Assembly: GCA_047495785.1 (NCBI GenBank)
Contig: JBLDXI010000054.1
Location: forward strand, 2,480,001 to 2,544,000
Direction of reading: 5' to 3'
Length of the DNA: 64,000 nt
Source: Lepidodermella squamata
Lineage: Eukaryota; Gastrotricha
This document shows positions 34,214-45,109 of this stretch, one piece after another. How positions within the stretch are numbered: the first letter of the stretch is position 1; each line of letters opens with the position of its first letter. Both the position numbers and the translations under genes were made by a program. Below the pieces are notes generated by a model. That model had not been told where the DNA came from. It made no database searches and saw only the letters and a program-made list of their open reading frames with translations.

Positions 34214-36073
34214 ATGACTCCATTCAAATTAGACGTCGCATGTCAAGTTTGTAAAAGATCGCCTATTGTCTTTCGAAAGCGACAATGGCCCGACCAACTT
34301 GAAGCTCTTAAAAGCTCTTTACTTTGCGAACCTTGCCGTAAATTCTGGTGCCGTTACAAGTATGTGGCTATCGATAGCTGTCCGCAATATCAATGCGATA
34401 GGCAACCTGAAACCGAACATACCAAATCGTGTCGTTATTGCCGCTTCAAACACTGCCAGGCTATTATTGACCAGAGAAGGCTCAATGGTCTTCCTGACGC
34501 TGAGAAAAGCAAAGCTCTTAAGGCTTCCGGCCGAATGGATTTTAGCAGAGTTCCTTGTGCCGTTTGCGGATGCTCTAGTAAGTTATGGATGGATTGGGGT
34601 TGAATATTGAACATTTCTTTCAACAATCTCAAATTAAACTCAGGGTTCAGGGTTAAGGCTATAGGATCATGGCTTGGATTTTCGGTTCCTTCGCACTTCC
34701 ACCTATAACGATTTTCATGAAATCAACCTTTCACTTTGTGTAAAACCGTATATTTGAAATTGACCTTGATTTAACGAATAATTTGAAAACAGGCTCCGGT
34801 CTACACTATGGGGTTATTCCTGCGATGGCTGCAAGGTCTTCTTCAGACGTTCGGTTCGACAGAAACACACAAGGCTGCTACATTTTTGCAAACGGATCAA
34901 TGGCAAAGAAGAACTATGCCCTACTGGATCAAATTGCCGAAAGTGTCGCATGCAGCGCTGCTGGGATGCTGGAATGACATTGAACTATGTTTCTCCTCGT
35001 GGCGCGCTAAAGACGAAGACGGCAACTGATAAAGCCATGCTGCTTGGACCAGTTACCCGCCGCAGATCCATACTGCACCTAGCTGAATCGCAAAAACACG
35101 AAGAAACTGAAAGTGCAAGCCAGTCGAATCCCCAGACAATTAATAGTGCGAGCAACTTCTCAATTGATCATGGACTGAGCAGTGCATCTTCGTCTTCATT
35201 ATTGAGCATCGAAAGCGATGCAGAAAGCCTATTGGCCGCAGTCACCAAATCAGCGGCGCATCTAGCCCCGATCAGCGAGGTCCGCATATACGCTACGCAG
35301 GATACCACCATCCTCGAGGCGGCCAAGTTACGTCTGGAATCTGCTGAGATCTATCTGAAATGCGTCAGCGACTTTTTTCTATCCCTGCCTGGAAGCAACG
35401 AAATTACCCTCGAGGATAAAAAGATTCTTTTCACGCATGGCTTTTTTCCTGTGTTAATCGCTCAGTTTTCACTTGAATTCGACGTTGGGACGCAGAGCAT
35501 AAATTACCTGTCGGTGGCGCCTGGGGAATCAACAACAATTTACAAACGACTGATGGCTACTGCTGGGTTGAATGAAAACGATCCTGGTATCTATGAAAGG
35601 AGTTCCGTCCTTCGGCAATATCAAGATCAGGTGGAGGCAGTGTTGTTACAAGCTGGAAACATGATGGTGACAAGCCTATCAAAAATCGACGAATTCGCTC
35701 TATTCTGCGCTTTGCTTTGTCTTAAACCAGGTATGAATGGGCTGAGAATGGGCTGTCCTTTCTCCATTGAGAGATCTTGATTATTGGGAATCTTTCCACA
35801 GATGTTCCGGGCTTGCAGCAACCAAGCGCAGTTCTGAATCTCCGGATGTTGTACGAAACTGCTCTGATCAGGGTAGTTCGTAGCAAACCGAATGCGGATA
35901 ACCGCTTGTCGCGAATTTACGCTATGCTGGATTATTTCCCTACAGCTACAACTATCTTCCGAGAGAAACTACGAGCCTATGTTCGAATCATGCCTATTAT
36001 GATTGAGATAACAGCATCTCATTCGCCACTTGTGCTCGATTTCAAAAGACAGCTAGCAAATGGTGATTTTTAA
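34214..36073 (+). pseudogene. Two-DBD nuclear receptor with a 1-nt frameshift in the second DBD
   Basis: Exons 34214..34577, 34793..35730, 35802..36073. The first exon encodes a divergent zinc-finger domain: CQVC, a long 24-residue spacer, CEPCRKFWCR, then C-x4-C-x11-C-x2-C ending CRYCRFKHC. A linker leads to a canonical second DBD (VPCAVCG, P-box CDGCKVFFRR, then CRKCRMQRCWDAGM). A ligand-binding domain follows, with helix-3-like FLSLPG and helix 10-11 segments in exon 3. At about 34813-34818 the frame must shift. HYGVI is in one frame and SCDGCK in another, consistent with one missing T. Exon lengths confirm it: without the missing base, exon 3 is out of phase. The rest is intact, so the lesion is recent or a sequence error. 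Confidence 0.75.
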
Positions 36074-36110
36074 ATAGTATGGGAGCTTTTCCCTACAATA
36101 AACCTGCGGA

Positions 36111-36180
36111 AGTATCCACTAAAAAATATTGGCGCATCTTTGTTATTTGATTGTGATTTCCAGAATTTTCGAACTGAATT
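36111..36180. repeat. Dispersed repeat, copy 1
   Basis: About 70 bp beginning AGTATCCACTAAAAAA and containing TGTGATTTCCAGAAT. It recurs with a few substitutions and gaps at 41106-41175 in the same orientation. One copy lies just after the first nuclear-receptor gene and the other upstream of the second. Possible transposon fragment or duplication boundary. Confidence 0.6.
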
Positions 36181-37062
36181 GCCGCATCAATCATTGCCAG
36201 GATGTTGTTGATCGCAGAGAACGTTCAACGGCCAACAGGGCGTTTCGAATGTGACGCACATACAAATTGCGGGTAACGGTTACCATGCCGTATCCATGCC
36301 GTGTAATAAACGTTTGCGCGTGGCACCGCATAGTGAGTATGCACATTAAACATAACTGTAGTCCGCCGTAGTACAGATGGAAAAGGACACATATTATTCG
36401 GTCATCACCGATAATTCTTCGTAACGCTGGATAGCTCGTAGCAAGCCCTACATACTGGTCATAGCAGTTTTTAGACAACTAAGACATAGATGAGAACCAT
36501 GTCGTTTTGACGTTAATTGGTTCCTTCAGTGCCTCTCAGCCTTTCAAAATGAATGAATTTAATAATCAGTCAGCTGCTCAAGCATCGAGTCAAGTAAGAT
36601 TTTCCCTAAAAACTTGTTTTCGAAAATACCAGCCAATATAAAATCAAACGATTCTCAGGCAAACAGTAAATCCAAGGCATACGAGATTGCCTGAGAAAAA
36701 AACCAGCATCATCAAACGAAAATCAAACGAGTTTTCTTAAAAACCACATCACATTTGATAAAAAAAACAATAGGCATTTGAAACACGCTGTAGCATAGTA
36801 TTATTCCGTCTTCTATCATTCACATTCATATCGGAGCTTGGCGTAATATTCTTCATGCTTCTTTATTTATTCGAGATGTAGCTATTTATTCGCTTCCAGG
36901 GTCAATGAACGACTTACACATTTTTCATCTTCTTTTCATCGGGAAGATCACAGAAATGATAGCTTCACATAGAAATATAGAAAACAAAAACCTTAATTAG
37001 GACATGATGGTACATGTTATACAGGCATGGTACAGTTATCGTTCACGTACACTTAGCGGCGT
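36181..37062. other. Intergenic region
   Basis: A 95-codon minus-strand frame (36191-36478) has no recognisable feature. The remainder is AT-rich 3' flank of UBXN6. No gene is supported. Confidence 0.4.
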
Positions 37063-38589
37063 TTATAAAGATTGGATGAGCTCCAACGTAGATGACTTAA
37101 GGCGAGGAGGCGGCATCTGCTTTTTGCGACATAGCTCCATCAGATCTGCATCGAAAACAACATTTATCAGGGTCGATGGGCATAACCCTAACTCCGCAAG
37201 CGAACCGGGCGTATTTTCGCTAAATCGTAATGTACTGCCTTGAGAAGTTCGGCAAGACAAAGTGAATGGAGCCCAATCTGGTTCAACATGTTCCTTCACA
37301 AATTCGAACAAGTTATTCCCTCGTTCCGTGGACCAAAACGTTCCCTAATTTAAAATCCCCAACTCATTTAGAATTAATGATGAAGGGCCTTACTTGAAGA
37401 ATCGTTTGATCTGGAAACCTAAATCTGATCAAAGAAAATCTGTAGCGTCTCAGCTCGCGTTGAGCATCCCTTTCCTTCATGGCCTTGGTTCTTAGCATAA
37501 CTGCAATGAGCAAACAACGGATTAAAAAAACCGGTGCAATAAAAAATTGAGTTTTCAACCTAGTTTTTCAACTTCTTCCACCCGCGCTTGCATTTCCTTG
37601 CGAAGTTCTTCCTTTGAGATCGAGAAAAAGTCGTCAGGCAAATCGCGGAAACGACCTGAATTTGCCGATGGGAAAAAGACTCGAATTCCACGGTCAAGTA
37701 TGGGAACTATTGGTTCGGCCAAAACCAGAATGTCAAGGTTTTCTTTCAAAGCCGTGGTAACGCGACTAGTACGAAGTACTGGAAGTATGAGATAAGGCTC
37801 TGGTCCATTATCGCCGTCAACTTGAATTTGCTAAAGGTGAATAAACGGAGAATAAAAAAAAGCATTTTTCGGGATAAAATATGGACATGCCTTGAATCCG
37901 ATGGCTCGAAGGAATTCACTTCCCCCACTCATCGACATTACTTTCTCCTGAAGAGTTTTGTTTTGCATGCGGATTCGCGAGAACTTCTCCTCGGCTGGGT
38001 TTGAAATGATGTTTTGAACATACTGGGAAAGTATCTCTACACATTTTTGAACCTTCTCCGGGTCTTTGTTAAGCGAATGAATCATCAAAGCAGCAGCCAT
38101 TACTGGTTCTTGGCCGAATAGCTGTTCTTTTAAAAACTTGGCAATTTTATCCTTTATTTCGCTCCACGAAGCGGTTTCGGGTCCAATTAAAGGACAAGTG
38201 AAATATATTCCGGAAACTTCCAACATCCGAGGACCATCTTTTACCACTTCTTTCTGATCATTGTCATGAATAGGCGATGCAGCAGCGGCTGATGCATTTT
38301 CACGCTTCATCTCTGCTTCGATTTGAGATTTGAGGCGCATGTAAGTATTGGAAGCCTCTGGAACACCGGGATTGTTTCTTGAAGCCATGCGTGCGAGGGC
38401 AGCTTCGCCAGCTCGTATAGCGTCATTTGTCTGTTCCATTCTCCCATAGCTGTGAGAAGACTCTTCTGCTCTGCTTGTAGAATTAGTTTTACTGAAAGAC
38501 GCACCAACCGTTAGTTTTGAGCCTTCTTCCGTCATTGCAGACTTGACTTTCGCCTTCTTCTGCTCAAACAAATGTTTGATTTTATCCAT
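37063..38589 (-). CDS. UBXN6: UBX domain protein 6 (p97 cofactor UBXD1)
   Basis: Model: complement(join(37063..37344,37394..37500,37560..37830,37891..38589)), 452 aa. Domain order matches animal UBXN6. An N-terminal region includes the conserved GIYFTCPLIG motif. A PUB domain in exon 1 (KVQKCVEILSQYVQNI ... EEKFSRIRMQNKTLQEKV ... FLRAIGFK) binds the p97/VCP tail. A linker with LPDDFF (exon 2) and the LRTKAMKERDAQRELRRY helix follow. The C-terminal UBX fold has RFRFPDQTILQGTF. The family role is p97-dependent endolysosomal sorting and autophagy. The first intron uses a GC donor (AAG|GCATGT) with a normal AG acceptor; the other two are GT...AG. Single-copy housekeeping gene, a useful taxonomic marker. 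Confidence 0.93.
37831..37890 (-). other. UBXN6: GC-AG intron of UBXN6
   Basis: Sixty-base intron. The exon ends AAG and the intron begins GCATGT and ends TTTAG. Joining gives ...AIGFK-QIQVDGDN..., consistent with family alignment. No GT donor nearby preserves the frame. Confidence 0.75.
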
Positions 38590-39132
38590 GATGACAACAA
38601 TCTAAAGATAATAGTTCATTAATGAGCAGTTATCGATTCACAGACGAGTTTATTCTTCAGCTTGATATTATGTAGCCAAAAATCACGTGAGCTTTGATTG
38701 AAGCCAGAACAAATCCCAGATCCAACCAACTCTTTTCTGAGGAAATTGAGAATTGATGAATCGCCAATTCACCTTTTCACTTAACTGCACCTCGGCTTCG
38801 CCACAGCTTGTTATGTTTTTTAGAGTTATCATATCGAAATAGGCCGCCCCCAGGGAACAGGGAACTATACATGTACATGCTAGGTGAAAATTTTGTCCAG
38901 TCTAAACGACCGAACCAGCTCTATGAACAAAGCAAGAGCCACAAAAATACGTCGGTTAAGACAACTTTTGTTTTGCTTGAAATATCCGTAACACATCAGC
39001 TGAGCAGTGATCCGTAAAGTTGAGCAGTGATAAACAAAGAGCAACTTTAAGCTTTAGGGCGTGATCCCTATCACCTGCTGGCTCTAACCGACTGTTCTCA
39101 GCATGAGATCTGAGGGTAGAGGAGAGATATTA

Positions 39133-39173
39133 TTGGGACTAAGAGTACTACTAATATTTACTCTTAGTCCCAA
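39133..39173. repeat. Perfect 15-bp inverted repeat with 11-bp loop
   Basis: Arms 39133-39147 (TTGGGACTAAGAGTA) and 39159-39173 are exact reverse complements. It could form a hairpin in DNA or RNA. No T-tract follows, so it is not a bacterial-style terminator. Confidence 0.8.
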
Positions 39174-40142
39174 GGAGATATAAGTCTGCTACGGTAATAG
39201 TAATACCTACCCAGAGCTCAGACTAGTCTCTAATACTAAGTCTATCCGAGGGGATGAGAATCTCTATAGCTCGGCTCAGAAAAAGAGCTGCGAGGCATCA
39301 TGCATAATTTGAGTCACGGCTGTAGCAAAGATATAGCATTAGGCTATGGTTAGGGTTAGGTTAAAGATCGAGAAAATGCGTTGGGTTCGATCGAATCAGA
39401 ATCGGCGCGAAACTTGACTGTGAATAGTACGGCTGCCCTTTCAAAACAATGGGCTTACAAAAATACCGCATATCTATTTATTCTGCATTCACGATCGTGG
39501 TACAGCATGAGGTCATAAGTGAGGCGAAAGCGCGAGGCGAAGAAAGTTTTAAGGTATTCCGGGATAGCGTGAGTGAATAGTATTCAAGTTGAATAGCGCG
39601 CACTTGAATAAAATTCACGTGAATAGCTTGAACATCGAATACGATTCATGAATTCTATTCATTTTCAATAGGCGATATCGCGGGGTGGGCGACAGAACGA
39701 CTTGACTAAAATAGAAACAGATGGCGCAATGCAGTTGATGCACAGAAAAAAAACTGGCGTTTTAATGATCAGTCACGCAACTGACTTGGCCGAGATGCAA
39801 AAAGTTAGTTTTACGTTTACGCCATTTGTTTCTATTGCTCAATTCCGGACCCCGCTTAGTTCCGTGCAGGTAAAAGTTTAAAAATTCCGTCTTTTCCCTC
39901 ATTTTCTTCACGCAAGTTCAATAATTTTATTAAATTCTCACTAAAAATATTTAATTAAATACAATTTAAAATTATTTAAAATATTTTCCATGGCAACGCA
40001 TTTATGGGGGAAATTATGGAATTATGGAAATTATGGAAAATCACCGGTAGGTTTGCCGATTTGGATGAAGGCTGGATTGTCGAATTGAGCCCGGCGGATT
40101 CAGCTAGAGCCTGGGCATTGATATCATGGAAATGTATAGCAT

Positions 40143-40170
40143 GGGTGTAGAATCTGCAGATTCTACACCC
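40143..40170. repeat. Perfect 28-bp palindrome
   Basis: A 14-bp half-site GGGTGTAGAATCTG is followed directly by its reverse complement, centred on CTGCAG. Flanks continue the symmetry imperfectly (GCAT before, GTGC after). It lies 16 bp downstream of the end of the orphan minus-strand exon. Confidence 0.85.
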
Positions 40171-40186
40171 GTGCTTTATAGCATTC

Positions 40187-40451
40187 CTAACCTATCGAAG
40201 TGTCGAGGTTGCCAACAGCAGGCAGCTTCCTGGCTGCAGTCGTCATATTGGCAGAGGCAGCGACAGAGTCGTCCTCTTGCCGAGCCGATCGATTTTCGAT
40301 GAGCAGCGTTGAAAGTTTGAGCGAAATTGTGCCCCAGTTAACGCTTTTTTGTTGTTCAAGTGCCACTTCTTCACCGAATCCGAAGTCGACGTCCTTAGAT
40401 TTTGACACGTGTTTGCGGTATTTGTTAAGAAAAAGGACTTTGCGGCCAGGA
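40187..40451 (-). other. Possible orphan or relic exon
   Basis: An open minus-strand frame preceded by TTTTCCTCAG (acceptor-like) reads SPGRKVLFLNKYRKHVSKSK, then a Gly/Glu/Ala-rich and Ser-rich tail of about 55 residues to a stop at 40187. It has no ATG of its own. Upstream sequence is an ATT microsatellite, so no partner exon is visible. It may be a relic of a displaced gene. Family not recognised. Confidence 0.25.
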
Positions 40452-40493
40452 CTGAGGAAAATAAGTGCCTTGGCGAGAGATCAGCTCAAGGGG

Positions 40494-40522
40494 ATTATTA
40501 TTATTATTATTATTATTATTAT
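40494..40522. repeat. ATT trinucleotide microsatellite
   Basis: About nine to ten uninterrupted ATT units. Confidence 0.9.
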
Positions 40523-41524
40523 GTTTATTTCGAAAAATATACTTTCGTATAAAAATTTGGTACAAAAAAAAATTCGTGGTTTCAAAAGGGCACGCAGGCC
40601 GCTAACTTTGAACCAATTAGTACATATGTAGTGTAAGTTAATCGAGTTGTGCGACAATAAGTGTATGCAGTTTTACTATTCACAAATCACGATTAGCTGG
40701 TTATTAGATGGAATTCAATTTTGTAAAGATTAATATCATTTGTGATTGCCTGTTTTGAATGACAGAAAATTGTTCTGAAAGATTTTCTGAATAAACTATT
40801 GCGAGTGTAACTTTCATGTGTTGGTTTATTGGTGAATAGCGATGATTCCAGTTATTTTCAGCAGCAAAAAAAATGTTCAATAACTAGCGCGAAAGCAACC
40901 CAGGTCCAGATTAATGCAAAACAGGCACCGCAAAATCCCAAAAATGTGGTTACCACGCTAACTGCAAGCCGCAAGGCAACACTAGTTAGCGAATTTTAAT
41001 TAATATTTATGCTTAGAGGCACTTTCTTATATTATGTGTGGCTGTTTATTTGTTTATGGAAAAGGATTAACGCCTCAGATTATGCCAATTTTTTTCTGTT
41101 ATCTAAGTATCCACTAAAAAAATCTTGTCGGATCTTCATGATTTGTTGGTGATTTCCAGAATGTTCGTCTGCAGTTTATTTGGCAATAATAGTAATGTGC
41201 TCTGATTTACGCGGGAAAAGCACCATGTCCCATGCGCCAGGTGGTAGATCGGAACCTAGGAGGAACCTGGCCCGGGCCCTTATCTCGCTAGCACCCAGAC
41301 CGAGCCGCTAAAAAACATAGGCGGCGCCACTGTTATCGTGATCCCACCCGCCCACTCCTGAGACCAAGTCCCTTTTTGTAAATATTTGCCGTTCACGACA
41401 GCCTTATCTCCCGCCAGAGCCTTCAAAAAATGCACCGACATGGCGGTATCTTTGTGGCTGGATTATTTAATTTGCTGCTCTCAGCTCAATTCCGGACTTC
41501 AATCAAACGAGGCAATTCCGCTGG
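40523..41524. other. Intergenic region upstream of second nuclear receptor
   Basis: Holds copy 2 of the dispersed repeat at 41106-41175. No upstream zinc-finger exon matching the first DBD of the other receptor could be found. No other feature. Confidence 0.4.
41106..41175. repeat. Dispersed repeat, copy 2
   Basis: Same element as 36111-36180, beginning AGTATCCACTAAAAAA and including GGTGATTTCCAGAATG. It lies about 350 bp before the nuclear-receptor start. Confidence 0.6.
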
Positions 41525-42947
41525 ATGTCGTGTCTCAGAAACAGATCAAAGCCACAAAGTGATTCGTCAAAAGTTGCTCGGGCATCCAATTCCAAGTTTG
41601 ACTTCTCGAAGATTCCCTGTAAGATATGTGGTTCTTCAAGCAGTGGCGTGCATTACGGAGTAATGTCCTGCGAGGGCTGTAAAAGTTTCTACCGGCGCTC
41701 CATGCAAGGCAAGTACCGCATTCAATACAAATGCAAAAGTTCGACGAATCAATGTGCCCAAGAGTCGAATTGCCGCAAGTGTAGACTTGATCGCTGTGAA
41801 AGCGCTGGCATGTCATTCACGGATGTAGCGATGGGCCGTCTTACTGCTGATTCGAGACGAAAATTCGAAAATGTTATACAAGCGATGAAGGCTGATGATT
41901 CCCTGCTGAATGCCCCAGTTCTCAGGCGAAAACGCCCCCTGTCGCTTTACGATAGGAGAGGATCGATAGGTTCATCTGGCTCAGTATGCACCATGATACC
42001 GGACGATACAGTACAGGACTCGAAGCCAATGCTGCCGAATAACGATTTAGCTAATTTATTAGATAGCAAGCTGGACTTTCGAACCGATTCCTTCTCAAAG
42101 CTCAACGATGAGTCCGGGTGCCAGAAAGTGATTAACCAATGTGTTGAAGCAGCTTCAAGATTAGCCCCGATTTCTAATGTGGCTATACTCCTACCTCAGG
42201 AAAAAGGGCCCGACATGCTTGAATATTTAATGTCAGAGCGAAGCAGATCTTTCGAAGTATACATCAAAGCAGTGGCTGAGTTCATCTCTCATCTACCTGG
42301 TTTTAATTCATTCGGCATGAACGATCGAATCCTACTGCTCGTCAATGCATTTTACCCTGTTCTTATCGCCCAGCTTTCTCTTCAATTCGATGCTATGCGG
42401 CAAGTGCCTAATCACATGTCCTTGGACAGAAACGGGACATTTCAGTTTGCCGAGCAACTAGATACGAAGATTGCGGAATTCGATAGCTACCTCTGTGAGG
42501 CTGGTAACAAGTTGGCCACTACTGTCTCGAATCTGCAAGAGTTCTCGCTAATGTGCGCCTTGGTATCAATGAGTCCAAGTAGGTTTTAGTTTCAAATTCG
42601 TACCTAATCTTATTATTCAAACCGTCATAGAATTCGGTATCTTAAACGATACAAATCTGTTGAGGAGTGTTCGGTCCAGATTGCAACAATCTGTCTCCTT
42701 AATTTTAAACGGGAAGTCAGAGTGCGCTGTTACGGCTTTCAATGAGACGACGTCATTTTTCGAAACTGCAACTCAATTTTGTCTTAAGCATGGCTGTGGT
42801 CTTCCGATAACGTACTCTAAGCGGGGTAGTAACTCAAATTTAACCTCACATCTTGTATCGGATTTTTGCGGCCAAATCGAAAAACTGACAAATGGAAATG
42901 ATCTGGTACTATGCGTGCCGGACACCTCGCTTTGCCACGAGTCTTGA
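41525..42947 (+). CDS. Nuclear receptor (single DBD)
   Basis: Model: join(41525..42578,42631..42947), 456 aa. DBD at about residues 32-100: CKICG, HYGVMSCEGCKSFYRR (P-box CEGCKS), then CKSSTNQCAQESNCRKCRLDRC ending ESAGM. The N-terminal stretch FDFSKIPC matches the linker before the second DBD of the upstream two-DBD gene. The hinge is long, with a basic RRKRP segment. LBD begins near CVEAASRLAPISN and includes FISHLPGFN. The 52-bp phase-1 intron sits at the same LBD position as in the upstream receptor. The C-terminal third is divergent, Cys-rich and lacks an obvious AF-2 helix, so ligand responsiveness is doubtful. Confidence 0.82.
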
Positions 42948-42990
42948 TAAAGCGGGAATAAAAGCAATAAGCGGGAATAAAGCGGGAATG
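42946..42990. repeat. Short tandem repeats of a GCGGGAATAA unit
   Basis: Three copies of AAGCGGGAAT-like sequence overlap AATAAA hexamers just after the receptor stop codon. They probably coincide with its polyadenylation region. Confidence 0.6.
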
Positions 42991-43208
42991 GCTGTTTTTC
43001 ATTTCCGGTTTTAACTCAGTTATCTTTGCGAAAAAATCCTGCAGGGTAAAATTCGTTTTGAAGCGATCGATTTAGATATTGCCAGTGCTGCTCATCCGCA
43101 CTCAGAGATAAGCAGACGCAATTATCGACCAGTAATAAAATGCTCAATTAAACAAAGACAGAAGCACTCGTAATAAATAACACATTTTTATTTCCTATCG
43201 AATTAAAA

Positions 43209-44412
43209 ATGATGAAATATATCGCTTTCGTTTATGACCTACTCTTCGCTGCAGTCGTTCACTGCCAAAGCGGCTCGACTAACTTCAAGTTTGACGCCGA
43301 AGAAATAATGATGGCAAATTGTCACGTCCACCCGCGAGTTACAACACCTCTTGAACTGGAAGGCGGCCCTGTCAACATTTCAATCCTTCTAGAACTCGAC
43401 CGATTTTTCGGCATCGAAGACGTATCAGAAACCATGACCATTCTTGGCGGTGTCCAATCAATCTGGGTCGATGAATGCATCGCAAATTTAGGACAGGACG
43501 TTTACAAATGGCCTCCCGCAATGAGAAAAGTTCATTTGATGTCGCCAAATCTGTGGTATCCCAAAGTGCATTTACGGAACAGTAAAGACAATTTCGCTCT
43601 GACAGACGGATTTTCGAATACGATGCAAATTGAACCGATGACTGGGCTGTTTACCTTCATGCAGGTTGGCCTTTTGGAGGTCTATTGTGATCTGGACCTT
43701 AAAGTCTATCCTTACGATACTCAAACATGCAAAGTAAGTCTCTGATACCCTTGTTAACTAGATATCAACTTGTATTTTTTTCTAAATATAGCTCGTGTTC
43801 ATTTCGATTATAAGTCCGCAGGCTGTTGCGATTAAGAATGCATCATTCGCCTTCGCCGACAATTTCATTGGCGCCAATAGTGTTTGGAAGCTGATCGGCA
43901 ATTCAGTCAAGATTGAGGAGAAAGATTTCATTAATTCTGGAGCTTTCACAGAAGTCGTCTTCAGCTTAACATTCAAGCGCCAGCCTGATTGGGAGATGTT
44001 GAACTTATTAACTCCCAGCTTCATTTTCTGCCTTCTGGAATTAGCCACGTTTTTCATCCCAGCTAAAATGCCTGATAGACCAGCTTTTAGTGTTGCAATT
44101 CTTCTCTCGTTCACTGTTCTGCAGTCTCAGATAATTTCAAGCATGCCCAAAACGCCGAAAATCGTCATAATTCAATACTATGTTCTGTTTGAAATGATTT
44201 TCGCAATGTTCATTGTCCTTTACGCTGCTCTCATGTGTACTTATGTGCGAACTCATCCGGATAAAACTATTGTATTGCCGAGATTTTTCTGTCGCAAGGA
44301 GAAGCCAATATCCGTGTTTCAATTAACGGACATTGTGATGTTTTCCGTTGCCTCTACATTACTATTTCTCCTTAATATCACAACAACGGTTTACATTATG
44401 TTGCACTCCTAA
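43209..44412 (+). CDS. Cys-loop ligand-gated ion channel subunit (pLGIC-15)
   Basis: Model: join(43209..43733,43792..44412), 381 aa. Signal peptide about 1-20. Cys-loop C160-C174 (VYPYDTQTC; Tyr in place of the usual Phe). 58-bp phase-0 intron. A glycine replaces arginine in the usual EGRP motif (EGGPVNIS). M2 is PDRPAFSVAILLSFTV, followed by IISSMPK. The M3-M4 loop is short (RTHPDKTIVLPRFFCRKEKP). A polyadenylation signal AATAAA lies near 44451. Separated from the main array by about 10 kb of nuclear-receptor and UBXN6 sequence. Confidence 0.88.
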
Positions 44413-45109
44413 AAGACTCACAATAATTTTGTGAGATGGTAACTTACAGTAATAAAATACAACAACAACTATCATTACAACCTTATACTTGATAAAGGAA
44501 CTTTTTATATTTTTTCGATAGGCATATATTAAAAGCGTTCGTCAAATACTTTCAAGTCTGGATTATCTTGGGAAAGCAAAAAACCGCTTGCGTTCTAGAT
44601 TTTAATAATTCAAAATAAAAATGCGGCTCCTCGCTCCTCTTGCACCAGCAGCTAGGTTGAAGATGAGGTAACTCCGCAGAGTGCAGTGAATACTGCCGTA
44701 GTGAAAGCAAACCCAAACGTACCCTTATGCGGCAAAAAGTGAACAACATCATATTTTATATTGTATCAGTTTATTTACACAGTACCTGTCATCGTCAATA
44801 GCGCTGGTAAAAAGCTGGTGGTATCATCGATTTTTTCCCAGATGCTTCGCTAAAATTAGCACTTTGCTTCACATGGGGCGTTTCGAAATTAATTGCCGAG
44901 TTGTTTCATGCCGACATGATAAACATACCGCGAGTAATTCAAAATCCACTCAAACCGCTCTGGCATGAACTTTTATACTATGTTGCTTCGTTATTATTTT
45001 GGCCGTATTATATTTGAGTGAGCTTCACCGTTTCTATTCCTCTGAGGTCTGAATACCAATCGACTCAGCCTGGAAAGCGTCAAATCTACACATTTAGTCG
45101 TGATCTATC
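44413..45109. other. Intergenic region
   Basis: AATAAA near 44451 terminates the upstream channel gene. A 66-codon minus-strand frame at 44552-44752 has no recognisable feature. Nothing else is seen. Confidence 0.4.

Larger units (their letters stand above)
38590..40186. other. Gene-poor region with structured repeats
   Basis: No gene recognised. It contains the 15-bp-arm hairpin at 39133-39173, two TTAGGG-like units near 39351-39362, and a GAATA-rich stretch near 39565-39670. Also present is the 28-bp palindrome at 40143-40170. Composition suggests old mobile-element debris. Confidence 0.5.

Noticed and set aside
36191-36478. 95-codon minus-strand ORF
   Set aside because: No recognisable domain, signal peptide or splice partner.
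39351-39362. TTAGGG-like telomeric repeats
   Set aside because: Only about two units; far too short to be telomeric.
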